32,992 nt of DNA from an uncultured archaeon A07HB70 (GCA_000496195.1 KI543179.1:60799-93790); one strand, 5' to 3'. Shown: positions 8,793 through 20,010, counted from the stretch's first letter. Notes: generated by a model from the letters alone, not told the origin. Made by a program: numbers and translations.

Positions 8793-9377
8793 ATGAGCCT
8801 GGAGACGGTCGTCGAGGACATTCGAGAGGAGGCTCGCGAGGAGGCCGCCGCGATCCGTAACGAGGGCGAGGCCCGTGCCGAGGAGATCGTCTCCGAGGCC
8901 GAGGCCGACGCCGAGGCGATCCGCGAGGAGGCTCGCCAGGAGGCCGAACGGCAGATCGAACGCGAGCGCGAGCAGACCGTCTCGAGCGCGACGCTCGAGG
9001 CGAAACAGGACCGACTGGAGGCGCGCCGCGACGCCCTGCAGGACGTCCGCGCGGCCGTCGAGGAGGCGCTCGCCGAGGCGGCGGGCGAGCGCCGCGAGGA
9101 GCTCACCCGCGCGCTGCTGGCCGACGCAGCAGAGGAGTTCGACGGCGACGACGCGGTGTCGGTCTACTGTCGCTCCGCCGACGAGGCGCTGGTCGGCGAC
9201 CTCGTCGCGGCGTTCGACGGGTTCGCGGTCGCCGGCGAGGTCGACTGCCTCGGCGGCGTCGTCGTCGAGAGCGAGTCGAGCCGCGTCCGTGTCGACAACA
9301 CGTTCGACTCGATGCTCGACGACGTCTGGGAAGACAGCTTGAAGGACGTGAGCGACCGACTGTTTCCCGACGGATGA
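8793..9377 (+). CDS. atpE: A-type ATP synthase subunit E
   Basis: N-terminal coiled coil MSLETVVEDIREEAREEAAAIRNEGEARAEEI... and C-terminal domain ending RVDNTFDSMLDDVWEDSLKDVSDRLFPDG. Confidence 0.93.
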   Translation: MSLETVVEDIREEAREEAAAIRNEGEARAEEIVSEAEADAEAIREEARQEAERQIEREREQTVSSATLEAKQDRLEARRDALQDVRAAVEEALAEAAGERREELTRALLADAAEEFDGDDAVSVYCRSADEALVGDLVAAFDGFAVAGEVDCLGGVVVESESSRVRVDNTFDSMLDDVWEDSLKDVSDRLFPDG

Positions 9378-10423
9378 GTGCCGCGAGCGGCACGTCGAAC
9401 CCGGAGTACGTCGTCGCCCGCGTCAGGGCCCGGAAGGCACAGCTGTTCGACGACGACGACTACCGGAAGCTCGTCCGGATGGGGCCCGCCGAGATCGCCC
9501 GTCAGATGGAGGAGTCCGTCTACGAGGACGAGATAAACGCCCTCGGCGCACGCCACGCCGGCGTCGACCTGATCGAGTACGCGCTGAACCGCGACCTCGC
9601 GGGGCAGTTCGAGGATATCCTCCGGTGGGCCGGCGGGCGGCTCTACGACCTCGTCGCGCGGTATCTCCGGAAGTTCGACGCGTGGAACCTGAAGACGGTG
9701 ATCCGCGGCATCTACAGCGACACCGACCGCGACACCGTCGAGGCCGACCTCATCCGCGCCGGCGAACTCGCCGACCGGCTGGTCGACACGCTGCTCGACG
9801 CGACGTCGGTCGAGGAGGCCGTCGTCGCGCTCGAGGGCACCCGCTACGGCGACCCGCTCGCCGCCGCGTTCGACGACTACGAGGAGTCGGGCGTGCTGGT
9901 GCCGCTCGAGAACGCCGTCGACCGGGCGTACTACGACCAGCTCCTCGAGGACCTGGCGGTCGACGAGACGACCGCGGTCTACCGCGAGTTCCTGACCGCC
10001 GAGATCGACTTCCGGAACGCCAGGAACGCCCTGCGGCTGGCGGGGTCGGGTGCCGGTGTCGACCCAGCCGACTACTTCATCGAGGGGGGACGGCTGTTCT
10101 CGGCCTCGGAGCTGTCGACGCTCGCGGGCAGCCGCGAGGAGCTGGTCGCCCGGATCCGGTCGAGCACCTACGGCGACGAGCTCGACGAGGCGCTGGACGC
10201 GCTTGCGGAGTCCGAGAGCCTCATCGGCTTCGAGCGGGCGCTGGACGCGGCGCTCGGGTCGTACGCCGACCAGCTCGGCTTCGTCAACCCGCTGTCCGTG
10301 ACGCCGGTCGTCTCGTTCATCATCGCGAAGGAGCGCGAGGTCGACAACATCCGGGCGATCGCCCGTGGCCGCGAGGCCGGGCTCGGCCCGGAGCGGATCG
10401 AGTCGGAGCTGGTGGTGCTGTGA
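9374..10423 (+). CDS. atpC: A-type ATP synthase subunit C
   Basis: NPEYVVARVRARKAQLFDDDDYRKLVRMGPAEIARQMEES...; ATGA overlap with the atpE stop. Confidence 0.93.
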   Translation: MSAASGTSNPEYVVARVRARKAQLFDDDDYRKLVRMGPAEIARQMEESVYEDEINALGARHAGVDLIEYALNRDLAGQFEDILRWAGGRLYDLVARYLRKFDAWNLKTVIRGIYSDTDRDTVEADLIRAGELADRLVDTLLDATSVEEAVVALEGTRYGDPLAAAFDDYEESGVLVPLENAVDRAYYDQLLEDLAVDETTAVYREFLTAEIDFRNARNALRLAGSGAGVDPADYFIEGGRLFSASELSTLAGSREELVARIRSSTYGDELDEALDALAESESLIGFERALDAALGSYADQLGFVNPLSVTPVVSFIIAKEREVDNIRAIARGREAGLGPERIESELVVL

Positions 10424-10755
10424 GCCGGGAGATCGCCGTCGTCGGCAGCCCCGAGTTCACGACCGGCTTCCGGCTCGCCGGGGTCAGGCGCTGTGAGAAC
10501 GTGCCGGACGATCAGAAGCCCGACGACCTCGACGGCGCCGTCGAGCGCGTGCTCGACGACGACTCGGTCGGCATCGTGGTGATGCACGACGACGACACCG
10601 ACCACCTCTCGCGCCGCGTGCGCGAGCGGGTCGAGACGAGCATCGAGCCGGTCGTGGTCACCCTCGGCGCCACCGGCGCCGGGGGGCTCCGCGACCAGAT
10701 CAAGCGCGCTATCGGGATCGACCTGATGGACGAGGAGAACGACACCGACACATGA
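10420..10755 (+). CDS. atpF: A-type ATP synthase subunit F
   Basis: GTGA overlap with the atpC stop; [31 protein letters not shown]...[30 protein letters not shown]. Confidence 0.92.
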   Translation: MSREIAVVGSPEFTTGFRLAGVRRCENVPDDQKPDDLDGAVERVLDDDSVGIVVMHDDDTDHLSRRVRERVETSIEPVVVTLGATGAGGLRDQIKRAIGIDLMDEENDTDT

Positions 10756-12524
10756 GCAAGGCAACACAGGAGACCGTCGAGGAGAGTGGTGGCCAGATCG
10801 CGAGCGTGAGCGGTCCGGTCGTCACCGCGAACGGGCTCGACGCCCGGATGAACGACGTCGTCTACGTCGGCGACGAGGGCCTCATGGGCGAGGTCATCGA
10901 GATCGAGGGCGACGTCACGACCGTACAGGTGTACGAGGAGACCTCCGGGGTCAGTCCGGGCGAACCGGTGCGCAACACCGGCGAACCCCTGACCGTCGAC
11001 CTCGGGCCGGGGATGATGGACGCCATCTACGACGGCGTCCAGCGCCCGCTGGACGTCCTCGAGGAGAAGCTCGGGTCGGCGTTCCTCGACCGCGGCGTCG
11101 ACGCGCCCGGTATCGACCTCGACGAGGAGTGGGAGTTCACCCCGACCGTCGAGGCCGGCGACCACGTCGAGGCCGGCGACGTCGTCGGCACCGTCCCCGA
11201 GACGGTGACGATCGAACACAAGGTGCTCGTCCCCGACTCCCCGCCGGGCTCTGCCGGCGGCGAGGTCGTCGCCGTCGAGGAGGGGACGCTCACGGTCACC
11301 GATCCGATCGTCGAGCTCGACACGGGCGAGGAGCTCACGATGCACCAGGAGTGGCCGGTCCGCGAGGCCCGCCCCACCGTCGAGAAGCGCTCGCCGAGCG
11401 AGCCGCTGGTGTCCGGACAGCGCATCCTCGACGGTCTGTTCCCGATCGCGAAGGGCGGGACGGCGGCGATTCCGGGGCCGTTCGGCTCCGGCAAGACCGT
11501 CACCCAGCACCAGCTCGCGAAGTGGGCCGACGCCGACATCGTCATCTACGTCGGCTGCGGCGAGCGGGGCAACGAGATGACGGAGGTGATCGAGGACTTC
11601 CCCGAACTCGAGGACCCGACCACCGGGAACGCCCTGATGGACCGGACCTGTCTCATCGCCAACACCTCGAACATGCCCGTCGCGGCCCGCGAGTCCTGCG
11701 TCTACACCGGGATCACCATCGCGGAGTACTACCGTGACATGGGCTACGACGTCGCGCTGATGGCCGACTCCACCTCGCGGTGGGCAGAGGCGATGCGCGA
11801 GATCTCCTCCCGGCTGGAGGAGATGCCCGGCGAGGAGGGCTACCCGGCCTACCTCGCCGCGCGCCTGTCGCAGTTCTACGAGCGCGCCGGCCTGTTCGAC
11901 AACCTGAACGGCACGGAGGGGACGGTGTCGGTCATCGGCGCCGTCTCGCCGCCGGGCGGGGACTTCTCCGAGCCGGTGACACAGAACACCCTGCGAATCG
12001 TCAAGACGTTCTGGGCGCTGGACGCAGACCTCGCCGAGCGCCGGCACTTCCCGTCGATCAACTGGAACGAGTCGTACTCGCTCTACCGCGACCAGCTCGA
12101 CCCGTGGTTCGAGGAGGAAGTCAGCGACGACTGGCCGTCCCGCCGGCAGTGGGCGATCGACACGCTGGACGAGGAGGCCGAGCTCCAGGAGATCGTCCAG
12201 CTCGTCGGGAAGGACGCCCTGCCGGACGACCAGCAGCTGACCCTCGAGGTGGCGCGATACCTCCGCGAGGCGTACCTCCAGCAGGACGCGTTCAACCCGA
12301 CCGACACCTACTGCTCGCCACAGAAGACGTTCCGCATCCTCGGCGCGATCCGGACGTTCGCCGACGAGGCGTTCGACGCCCTCGAGGCGGGCGTTCCGGT
12401 CGACGAGATCGCGGATATCGACGCCGCGCCGCGGCTGAACCGGATCGGCGTCCAGGAGGAGTGGGACGAGTATATCGACGAACTGGAGGCAGACATCGAG
12501 GCCGAACTCCGGGAGCACTACTGA
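10752..12524 (+). CDS. atpA: A-type ATP synthase catalytic subunit A
   Basis: Walker [56 protein letters not shown]. No intein insertion seen. Confidence 0.98.
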   Translation: MSKATQETVEESGGQIASVSGPVVTANGLDARMNDVVYVGDEGLMGEVIEIEGDVTTVQVYEETSGVSPGEPVRNTGEPLTVDLGPGMMDAIYDGVQRPLDVLEEKLGSAFLDRGVDAPGIDLDEEWEFTPTVEAGDHVEAGDVVGTVPETVTIEHKVLVPDSPPGSAGGEVVAVEEGTLTVTDPIVELDTGEELTMHQEWPVREARPTVEKRSPSEPLVSGQRILDGLFPIAKGGTAAIPGPFGSGKTVTQHQLAKWADADIVIYVGCGERGNEMTEVIEDFPELEDPTTGNALMDRTCLIANTSNMPVAARESCVYTGITIAEYYRDMGYDVALMADSTSRWAEAMREISSRLEEMPGEEGYPAYLAARLSQFYERAGLFDNLNGTEGTVSVIGAVSPPGGDFSEPVTQNTLRIVKTFWALDADLAERRHFPSINWNESYSLYRDQLDPWFEEEVSDDWPSRRQWAIDTLDEEAELQEIVQLVGKDALPDDQQLTLEVARYLREAYLQQDAFNPTDTYCSPQKTFRILGAIRTFADEAFDALEAGVPVDEIADIDAAPRLNRIGVQEEWDEYIDELEADIEAELREHY

Positions 12525-12525
12525 G

Positions 12526-13938
12526 ATGAAAGAGTACGAGACGATCACAGAGATCAGCGGCCCGCTGGTGTTCGCCGAGGTCGACGAGCCGATCGGCTAC
12601 GACGAGATGGTCGAGATCAACACGCCAGACGGCGACACCAAGCGCGGGCAGATCCTGGAGTCCTCGGACGGCCTCGTCGCGATCCAGGTGTTCGAGGGGA
12701 CGACCGGGATCGACCGCAACGCGTCCGTCAGCTTCACCGGCGAGACGCTGAAGATGCCCGTCACCGAGGACCTGCTCGGGCGGGTGTTAGACGGCACCGG
12801 CCAGCCGATCGACGGCGGGCCGGATATCGTCCCGGACGACCGCCGCGACATCGTCGGGGCGGCGATCAACCCCGTCTCGCGGGAGTACCCGGAGGAGTTC
12901 ATCCAGACGGGCGTGAGCGCGATCGACGGGATGAACACGCTCGTGCGCGGCCAGAAGCTCCCGATCTTCTCGGGGTCTGGCCTGCCCCACAGCGAACTCG
13001 CCCTCCAGATCGCCCGGCAGGCAACGGTGCCCGAGGAGGAAGCGGCGGGCGACGAGGGGTCGGAGTTCGCGGTGATCTTCGGCGCGATGGGCATCACACA
13101 GGAGGAGGCAAACGAGTTCATGGACGACTTCGAGCGCACGGGCGCGCTGGAGCGCTCGGTCGTCTTCATGAACCTCGCGGACGACCCCGCCGTCGAGCGG
13201 ACAGTCACGCCGCGGCTGGCCCTGACGACCGCCGAGTACCTCGCGTTCGACAAGGGCTACCACGTTCTCGTCATCCTGACGGACATGACGAACTACTGCG
13301 AGGCGCTGCGCGAGATCGGCGCCGCCCGCGAGGAGGTGCCGGGCCGGCGTGGCTACCCCGGCTACATGTACACCGACCTCGCCCAGCTGTACGAGCGCGC
13401 CGGTCGGATCGAGGGGCGCGACGGCTCGGTCACGCAGATCCCGATCCTCACGATGCCGGGCGACGACGACACACACCCGATCCCCGACCTGACGGGGTAT
13501 ATCACCGAGGGGCAGATCTACGTCGACCGCGACCTGAACTCCCAGGGAATCGAGCCGCCGGTCAACGTCCTGCCCAGCCTCTCGCGGCTGATGGACGACG
13601 GGATCGGCGAGGGCCTGACGCGCGACGACCACGAGGACGTCGCGAACCAGATGTACGCCGCCTACGCGGAGGGCGAAGACCTGCGTGACCTCGTGAACAT
13701 CGTCGGCCGCGAGGCGCTCTCGGAGCGGGACAACCGGTACCTCGACTTCGCCGACCGCTTCGAGACGGAGTTCGTCGACCAGGGGTTCGACGTCGACCGG
13801 GGGCTCGAACAGAGCCTCGACATCGGCTGGGACCTCCTCTCGACGCTCCCGCCGGCGGAGCTCAACCGGATCGACGAGGACCTGATCGAGGCGTACTACG
13901 TCGACGACGAGACGGAAGCGGAAGCGGCTGCGGACTGA
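12526..13938 (+). CDS. atpB: A-type ATP synthase regulatory subunit B
   Basis: [31 protein letters not shown]...[18 protein letters not shown]...[19 protein letters not shown].... Confidence 0.98.
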   Translation: MKEYETITEISGPLVFAEVDEPIGYDEMVEINTPDGDTKRGQILESSDGLVAIQVFEGTTGIDRNASVSFTGETLKMPVTEDLLGRVLDGTGQPIDGGPDIVPDDRRDIVGAAINPVSREYPEEFIQTGVSAIDGMNTLVRGQKLPIFSGSGLPHSELALQIARQATVPEEEAAGDEGSEFAVIFGAMGITQEEANEFMDDFERTGALERSVVFMNLADDPAVERTVTPRLALTTAEYLAFDKGYHVLVILTDMTNYCEALREIGAAREEVPGRRGYPGYMYTDLAQLYERAGRIEGRDGSVTQIPILTMPGDDDTHPIPDLTGYITEGQIYVDRDLNSQGIEPPVNVLPSLSRLMDDGIGEGLTRDDHEDVANQMYAAYAEGEDLRDLVNIVGREALSERDNRYLDFADRFETEFVDQGFDVDRGLEQSLDIGWDLLSTLPPAELNRIDEDLIEAYYVDDETEAEAAAD

Positions 13939-13942
13939 CCGC

Positions 13943-14401
13943 TCAGTCCCCGTTCTCGCCGCCGTCCTCGTCCCGCAGTTCGACGGCGTTCTCGCGGTCG
14001 TCGTCGGCCATCGCCGAGCGGACACGCGACGTCTTCGGCCAGCCGAGTCGCTCGCCGACCCCCGACTGACGCGTCTGCCCGCCGCTCTCTGTCGTGGGCT
14101 CCTCGACCCGGTCCTCGTCGGTGCGCAGCGGGCCGGGCTCCCCGACAGCCGACGCCCCGGGGTCGTCGCGGGTGTCCGTGTCGTCTCCGCGGCCTCGCTG
14201 TGTCGCCGATCACGGGCGCCGCCGTGCCGACGACGGCTCCGACCAGCACCGGGTCGAGCCGCCCGACCCGGCCCCGGCTGCCCGCTCGAACGCGGCCCGG
14301 GGACGCCGGTCGGCCCGGGTGACGGTGTCCCCGCCTCGCTCGACGCGCACGTGACGGAGCGCCGCGTCTGCGAGCCGCTCGCGGCCGATCCAAACGCCCA
14401 T
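13943..14401 (-). pseudogene. Small haloarchaeal acidic-tail protein between atpB and atpD, apparently disrupted by two compensating indels
   Basis: Start frame: [48 protein letters not shown] middle segment in a shifted frame reads RLDPVLVGAVVGTAAPVIGDTARP. The original frame then resumes GDDTDTRDDPGASAVGEPGPLRTDEDRVEEPTTESGGQTRQSGVGERLGWPKTSRVRSAMADDDRENAVELRDEDGGENGD-stop. Reading the start frame straight through hits a TGA near 14210. Confidence 0.55.
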
Positions 14402-15539
14402 GACGGGCGCAGACGTGCGCCCTGACGTGGTTCTGCCCCGCGTCGGCTCCTGGACGCACGTCGCGGTCGTCGCCTCGCTCGTCTGTGTGCTGGTCGGCGG
14501 CGTCGGCCCGGTGTCCGCACAGTCCGGGGGCTGTGCGCCGCCGGACCACGCCGTCGTCGTCGTCGACGGCAACCCGGTCGTGCTGTCGACGACGACCGGC
14601 TGCGAGGACGGTCGGTACACGTACGACGCGTCGTGGGACGCGACGTACGAGTCGCTTCGCCTCGACGACGCCGCCGACGTCCGGGACGCGGCGCCAGCCG
14701 CGGACGGCGGCTGGTGGCTGCTGGGCGAGGCGGCGCTCCATCGGGTCGACGAGCGCTGGCGCCCGACGGGCGAGACAGTTGCGCTCCCGGCGGCGAACGG
14801 GACACGCGCCGGACCGAACGAGACGACGGCGTTCCGGAGCGTCGCGAGCGCCGGCGGGCGGCTCTGGCTGTCGGGCGACGGAGGCGTGGTCGCGCTCGAC
14901 CCGACGACGGGCGACGCCCGGGCGACCGACCTGCGGGCCGCGACGGGGCTGTACGGCGACGGCGACCGGCTCTGGACGCTCCGGGCGACGTCCCGCGGCG
15001 GGACGGTGACGCGACACGAGGTCGGGGTGAACGGAACGGCGACGCCCGAGCGGTCGGTTCGGGTCGGCCCGGAGGTTCGTCAGCCCGCCGACCTCGTCCG
15101 GACGGAGCGGGGCTGGCTGGTCGTGAGCGACGTTCGTAACCTGTTCGTCTACGCGCCGGACTGGACGTACACCGGGGAGCGCCACGGCTCGACGGGGCTG
15201 CTCGGGGCGCTGGCGATTCTCGCCCCGGCGAGCGCGCTCACCCTGTTCGGCGCCGTCCTCGTGTCGCGGCTCCGTCCGTCGCTGCTCCGGCGGTTCGGTG
15301 CCGTCGCGGTGGCCTCGACGGCCCTCGCGCTGGCCGTCCGACAGTCGCTGCTCCCGGCGCCGGCGCGGGGACTGTACGCCCTGCCGGGTGTCGTCGTGGC
15401 GGCGCTGCTGCTCGTGCCGTGGGCGCTCGCGGCGGTGACGCTCCGCGACGAGGGGCCGCGGGCAGTGCTGGCCGGCCTGCTCCTCCTCGGGGCAGCGGTG
15501 GCGCTTCCCGTGGCCGCGGAGTTCGTCATCGCGGCCTGA
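14400..15539 (+). CDS. Exported/membrane protein with repeat-like ectodomain and C-terminal TM helices, located between atpB and atpD
   Basis: Signal peptide ([22 protein letters not shown]), ectodomain with [16 protein letters not shown] / [18 protein letters not shown] / [15 protein letters not shown] segments suggestive of beta-propeller blades, and 3-4 C-terminal hydrophobic helices. Confidence 0.75.
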   Translation: MTGADVRPDVVLPRVGSWTHVAVVASLVCVLVGGVGPVSAQSGGCAPPDHAVVVVDGNPVVLSTTTGCEDGRYTYDASWDATYESLRLDDAADVRDAAPAADGGWWLLGEAALHRVDERWRPTGETVALPAANGTRAGPNETTAFRSVASAGGRLWLSGDGGVVALDPTTGDARATDLRAATGLYGDGDRLWTLRATSRGGTVTRHEVGVNGTATPERSVRVGPEVRQPADLVRTERGWLVVSDVRNLFVYAPDWTYTGERHGSTGLLGALAILAPASALTLFGAVLVSRLRPSLLRRFGAVAVASTALALAVRQSLLPAPARGLYALPGVVVAALLLVPWALAAVTLRDEGPRAVLAGLLLLGAAVALPVAAEFVIAA

Positions 15540-15553
15540 CGGCAGAGGCGTCA

Positions 15554-15561
15554 CGTATTAG
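15554..15561 (+). promoter_or_regulatory. Putative TATA element (CGTATTAG) ahead of atpD
   Basis: A/T-rich element about 30 nt upstream of ATG 15590. Confidence 0.4.
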
Positions 15562-15589
15562 CCGGTGGGGGCGAAAGAGCAGCCAACAG

Positions 15590-16294
15590 ATGGCCGAGGA
15601 CGTCAAGCCGACCCGCAAGAACCTGATGGAGATCGAGGACCGGATCGAGCTCTCCGAGCGGGGTCACGACACGCTGGAGCAGAAGCGCGACGGCCTCATC
15701 ATGGAGTTCATGGACATCCTCGACCAGGCGAAAGACGTCCGGTCGGAGCTGAACGAGGACTACCGACACGCCCAGGAGACGATCGACATGGCGCGGGCGG
15801 TCGAGGGCGACGTTGCCGTTCGCGGCGCCGCGGCGGCGCTGAAAGAGCACCCGGAGATCACCACACAGTCGAAGAACATCATGGGCGTCGTGGTCCCGCA
15901 GATCGAGTCCTCGCGGGTCCGAAAGCGGGTCGACGAGCGTGGCTACGGCCTGCTCGGCTCCTCGGCGCGAATCGACGAGACTGCCGACGCCTACGAGGAG
16001 CTGATCGAGACGATCGTCCTCGCGGCGGAGGTGGAGACGGCGATGCGGAAGATGCTCGAGGAGATAGAGAAGACGAAGCGGCGCGTGAACGCCCTGGAGT
16101 TCAAGCTCCTGCCCGACCTCAAGGAGAACCAGGAGTTCATCGAGCAGAAGCTCGAGGAGCAGGAGCGCGAGGAGATATTTCGACTGAAGAAGATCAAGGC
16201 GAAAAAAGAGGAAGAAGCCGAGGCTGAGGCCGAGGCCGAGCGTGAGGACGAACCCGAAGACGAGCCCGAGCCGGCAGTCAGCGCCGACGACTAG
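15590..16294 (+). CDS. atpD: A-type ATP synthase subunit D (central stalk)
   Basis: [54 protein letters not shown]...[50 protein letters not shown]. Start corrected from the ORF-track ORF at 15419. Confidence 0.96.
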   Translation: MAEDVKPTRKNLMEIEDRIELSERGHDTLEQKRDGLIMEFMDILDQAKDVRSELNEDYRHAQETIDMARAVEGDVAVRGAAAALKEHPEITTQSKNIMGVVVPQIESSRVRKRVDERGYGLLGSSARIDETADAYEELIETIVLAAEVETAMRKMLEEIEKTKRRVNALEFKLLPDLKENQEFIEQKLEEQEREEIFRLKKIKAKKEEEAEAEAEAEREDEPEDEPEPAVSADD

Positions 16295-16683
16295 TGGTCT
16301 GCCGGGTCTGCGACGCACAGACCGTCGCCTTCCGCGTCCCCGCCGACCTCGCGGCTCACGCGCCCGACGACGAGGCTGCGGCTGTCTGTACGTCCTGTCT
16401 CCGCGTCCAGCCCGCGAGTCCCGACGACGTCCCCGCCGACCCCGGCTTCGACGCCCTGCTCTCGCAGTTTCCCGGCGGCGAGGGCGGCGCCGCGCTGGCG
16501 CTGGCGCTCGGCCTGCTCGACTCGCTGGCGCTGAACCGCGCCGCGATCGTCGACTGCTGTGCGCACGCCGAGCGCGCGGGCGTCGACGTCCACCTCGCGC
16601 TCGGTCGCCTCGTGAGCGCCGGCCGGGTCGAGCCACACTTCGACCTGTCGCGCCGACACGCCCAGCTCCGTGACGTCCTCTAG
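16294..16683 (+). CDS. DUF6276-like small zinc-ribbon protein
   Basis: GTG start overlapping the atpD stop; N-terminal CRVCDAQ...CTSCLRV Cys pairs. Confidence 0.7.
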   Translation: MVCRVCDAQTVAFRVPADLAAHAPDDEAAAVCTSCLRVQPASPDDVPADPGFDALLSQFPGGEGGAALALALGLLDSLALNRAAIVDCCAHAERAGVDVHLALGRLVSAGRVEPHFDLSRRHAQLRDVL

Positions 16684-17936
16684 ACGCCGGTCGCGTAGCG
16701 CAGAATGCCGGCGACGCCGCCGAACGCGTCCATCAGCTGCTCGCCCTTCTCGAAGTCCGTGGAGATGAACTTCGTCTCCGTGCCGCGCTGGTCCGCGAGC
16801 GTCATCAGGTGTTCGACGGCGTCCTCCCGGTCGACGGCCTCGGCGTCCTCCCCGCACTCGGCGCAGCGGTGGTCCGGGTCGTCGTGGCGCGGGTCGACCG
16901 TCTCGTACTCCTCGTGGCCCTCCGGACACTCGTAGACGACGACGTCGGAGCGCAGGTCCTCGGAGAGCAGGAGGCGGTCGACCGACCCCATCATCAGGTT
17001 CTGGCGCGTCTGGGCGAAGCCGTAGGTCGCCTTCTCTCCGCGGTGGAGCTCCTCGAAGAACTCCTCCATCTGCGCCTTGTCCTTCATCACCTCCTGGTCG
17101 GCCAGCGCGTCCTGCGCGGCGTCGACCAGGTCGTGGAGCCCCGACTCGTCGGTGTAGGCGACGTCGAACTTGTCGACGACGAGGTCCCGGAGCTCGTGGT
17201 GGAGGTAGTCGCCGTCTAGGAACTCGTCTTTCGTCGGCGACGGCCCGCCGACGAGAATCCCGTCTATCTCGTGGCGCTCCGGGACGAACAGGTCGTTCGC
17301 CATCCCCGCCACCTCCTGGTAGAAGTTGTCGATCGCCTCCAGGCGGAGTCGGGCGAACCGCTGTGCCGACTGGCCGCCCTTTCGCTGCTTGCCCGGGACG
17401 AGCGACGACGCGGACTTGACCGGCTCGACGCGCTTGCCGCGGAGCCACCCGACGTTCGCCTCGCGCCGGTCGAGGACGACGAGGCCGAACAGCCCCTTGT
17501 CCGCGAGCATCCCCTCCAGCGGCTCCGTCAGGAACGCCGAGTCGCAGTGGTAGCGAAAGGACTGGACCGGGTCTGGCGGCGACTCCAGCACCCGGGTGAC
17601 CATCTCCGTCTGCCCGCCGCCGGAGTCGACGGCCCCCGAGAACAGCACCATCCCGTTCTCCGGCGGGTTGTCGTAGTACCGCAGGCGGTCTTTGATGCTC
17701 GTCAGCGCGTCCTGGACGTTCGTCCGTGTCGACTTCGACTTGATGTTCGACGCCTCGCTGTGCTCCTGGGTGACGTGAGCGACGATGTTCGAGAGCCGCT
17801 TCTCTTCGGGAACGTAGATGGTGACGAGCTGGGTGCCGGAGCCGTTGTAGTCCTCGAGCTCCTCGATGACCCGCCGGAACTCGTACTTTCGACGGTCGGC
17901 GTCCGCGTCGACGTCGGCGTCCGCCTGCTGGCTCAT
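16680..17936 (-). CDS. prf1: Peptide chain release factor aRF-1
   Basis: NIKS motif (EASNIKSKSTRTNV), GGQ motif (GKQRKGGQSAQRFARLRLEAIDNFYQEV), and C-terminal Cys-rich mini-domain CPEGHEEYE...CAECGEDAE. Start at MSQQADADVDADADRRKYEFRR. Confidence 0.97.
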   Translation of the reverse strand: MSQQADADVDADADRRKYEFRRVIEELEDYNGSGTQLVTIYVPEEKRLSNIVAHVTQEHSEASNIKSKSTRTNVQDALTSIKDRLRYYDNPPENGMVLFSGAVDSGGGQTEMVTRVLESPPDPVQSFRYHCDSAFLTEPLEGMLADKGLFGLVVLDRREANVGWLRGKRVEPVKSASSLVPGKQRKGGQSAQRFARLRLEAIDNFYQEVAGMANDLFVPERHEIDGILVGGPSPTKDEFLDGDYLHHELRDLVVDKFDVAYTDESGLHDLVDAAQDALADQEVMKDKAQMEEFFEELHRGEKATYGFAQTRQNLMMGSVDRLLLSEDLRSDVVVYECPEGHEEYETVDPRHDDPDHRCAECGEDAEAVDREDAVEHLMTLADQRGTETKFISTDFEKGEQLMDAFGGVAGILRYATGV

Positions 17937-18140
17937 TACGTCCACTAGGCCGGGGACGGTGAAAGTACCTGTCGTCTGGAGGGGGGACGCCGCCCCCGGA
18001 ACGCGGACCGCGTTGCGGACGACACGGCGACGCCGGAGACGACTCGGGGAGTCGCGGCGTGCCGACCGACGGGCGGGCCGGCGCCGCGCGCTCACGTCTA
18101 ACCGCAACGGGTTTTGCGGACGGGGCGGGAGCATGACGCT

Positions 18141-18254
18141 ATGGCCGCCGACGATGGGTCGAACGTGCCGCTCTGGTGGGTCGTCGTCTTCCTCGGACTC
18201 GCACTCGGCGCGGGCTATCTCACCGTCGTGGCCGTGGGCGGGTCGCTGCCGTAG
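18141..18254 (+). CDS. Small single-TM protein (37 aa): MAADDGSNVPLWWVVVFLGLALGAGYLTVVAVGGSLP
   Basis: ATG 18141 to TAG 18254; hydrophilic N-terminus followed by a clear TM helix; sits in the gap between prf1 and argS. Below the ORF-track length cutoff. Confidence 0.6.
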   Translation: MAADDGSNVPLWWVVVFLGLALGAGYLTVVAVGGSLP

Positions 18255-18270
18255 CGCCGACCGGACCGGG

Positions 18271-20010
18271 TCACATCGCCCGCGGCGCGTCGACGCCGAG
18301 GACGTCCAGCGCGTTCGCGACGGCGTGGCGGGCCGCCCGGACGAGCGCCAGCCGCGCGCCGCGGCGGTCGCCGGGCGCGTCGAGGACGGGACACTCGCGG
18401 TAGAAGGCGTTGAACGCCTCCGCGAGGTCGCGGGTGTACGTCGCGACGACGTGTGGCGAGCGGTCTGCCGCGGCGCGTTCGACGACGGCGGGCAGGCGCG
18501 CGATCTCGTGGAGGAGCGCGCGCTCGGTCGGGCCGGTCAGGCACGACGGGTCGGGGTCGTCGGGGACGCCGTCGGCCCGCTCCTCGATGCCGAGCGTCCG
18601 GGCGTGGACGTACTGCACGTACGGCGCAGACTGCGCCTCGAAGTCGAGCGCGCGGTCCCACTCGAAGGTGATGCCCTTCGTCGGCTGTTTCGAGACCACG
18701 TCGTACCGGACGGCGCCGATCCCGATCTGTCGGGCGATCGTGTCGACCTCCGCGTCTCCGATCTCGCGCTCCTGGTCCGCTCGCCGGCGCTCGACCTCCT
18801 CGCGGGCGCGGGCGACGGCCTCGTCCAGCAGGTCGTCGAGGTCGACCCCGGTCCCCTCGCGGGTCGACATCCCGCCTCCGGGCAGGTTCACCCACGAGTA
18901 GAACACCTGGTCCAGCCCCGACGTGTCGGTCCCGAGGAGGCCGAGTGTCGTCCGGAGCTGGTCGGCCTGGAGCCGGTGGTCTTCGCCGAGGACGGTCACG
19001 GCGCGGTCGAACTCGTCGAGCTTCCACTCGTGGTAGGCGAGGTCGCGGGTCGGATACAGCGAGGTGCCGTCCGAGCGGAGGAAGACCAGCTCCTTGTCGA
19101 CGCCGTGGCCGCTCAGGTCGAGCTGCCACGCCTCCTCGTCGTAGACGGCCTCGTCGAGCCGTTTCAGGCGGTCGACGACCGCGTCGGTCGAGCCGTCGCG
19201 GAGAAACCGCGACTCCTTGACGAACTCGTCGAACGCTGCCGGGAGCCGTCCGAGCGTCTCCCGCATCCCGCCGAGGACGGTGTCGACCACCTCGCTCACG
19301 CGCTCTGCGGTCGCCTCGTCGCCGGCCTCCAGCCCCCGGATGATCTCCGCGACGGCTGCCTCGGCGGCCTCGGCCTCCTCCGGGTCGCCCTCCTCCAGCA
19401 GTTCGCTCCCGGCGCGGTAGTACCGGACGAGGTCGTAGTCCGGCTTGTCCCGCTCCGGCTCCGGGAGGCCGGCCCCGTCGAACGCCTCGTACGCCCAGGT
19501 GAACACCGCGACCTGTCGCCCGACGTCGTTGACGTAGTACTGCCGGGTGACGTCGTTGCCGGCGTAGTCGAGGAGACGCGCGAGCGCGTCGCCGATGATA
19601 GGGTTGCGCGCCCGGCCGACGTGGACCGGTCCCGTCGGGTTCGCGGAGGTGTGTTCCACGACGACCCGCTCGCCGGTCGAGGGGAGCCGGCCCCACTCGT
19701 CGTCGCTCGCGCCGGCGAGGGTGTCGGCGAAGTAGCGGTCGGTGACCGTGAAGTTGAGGTACGGTCCGAGCGTCGCGACGCCGTCGAGGTAGTCCGCGTC
19801 CGCCGTCGAGAGCTCGGCGGCGATTCGCTCGGCCGCCTCGGGCGGCGGCGCGCCGAGGTCGCCCGCGACCCGGTAGGCGACGCTCGACGCCAGCGTGGCG
19901 TCGACGTCCTCCGGCGGCCGTTCGACCCCGAGGTCGTCGGTCGGCAGGCCGAGGGCGGCAAGCGCGTCGGTCAGCGCCGTCTCGACCTCCGCCCGGAACT
20001 CGCGTCTCAC
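18271..20010 (-). CDS. argS: Arginyl-tRNA synthetase
   Basis: [30 protein letters not shown] (HIGH region), [26 protein letters not shown], and the C-terminal ArgRS signature [15 protein letters not shown]. Confidence 0.97.
   Translation of the reverse strand: MRREFRAEVETALTDALAALGLPTDDLGVERPPEDVDATLASSVAYRVAGDLGAPPPEAAERIAAELSTADADYLDGVATLGPYLNFTVTDRYFADTLAGASDDEWGRLPSTGERVVVEHTSANPTGPVHVGRARNPIIGDALARLLDYAGNDVTRQYYVNDVGRQVAVFTWAYEAFDGAGLPEPERDKPDYDLVRYYRAGSELLEEGDPEEAEAAEAAVAEIIRGLEAGDEATAERVSEVVDTVLGGMRETLGRLPAAFDEFVKESRFLRDGSTDAVVDRLKRLDEAVYDEEAWQLDLSGHGVDKELVFLRSDGTSLYPTRDLAYHEWKLDEFDRAVTVLGEDHRLQADQLRTTLGLLGTDTSGLDQVFYSWVNLPGGGMSTREGTGVDLDDLLDEAVARAREEVERRRADQEREIGDAEVDTIARQIGIGAVRYDVVSKQPTKGITFEWDRALDFEAQSAPYVQYVHARTLGIEERADGVPDDPDPSCLTGPTERALLHEIARLPAVVERAAADRSPHVVATYTRDLAEAFNAFYRECPVLDAPGDRRGARLALVRAARHAVANALDVLGVDAPRAM

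Noticed and set aside
11470-11560. Possible intein at the AtpA P-loop
   Set aside because: Sequence is continuous through [34 protein letters not shown]; no insertion.
10512-12548. 678-aa minus-strand ORF
   Set aside because: Antisense of atpA; Asp/Val/Arg-rich mirror translation typical of high-GC genes.
12787-14805. 672-aa minus-strand ORF
   Set aside because: Antisense of atpB, extending through the small gene in a wrong frame; no coherent protein features.
13896-15554. 552-aa minus-strand ORF
   Set aside because: Mostly the antisense shadow of the 14400-15539 exported protein. Only a short middle part coincides with the shifted segment of the real small gene.
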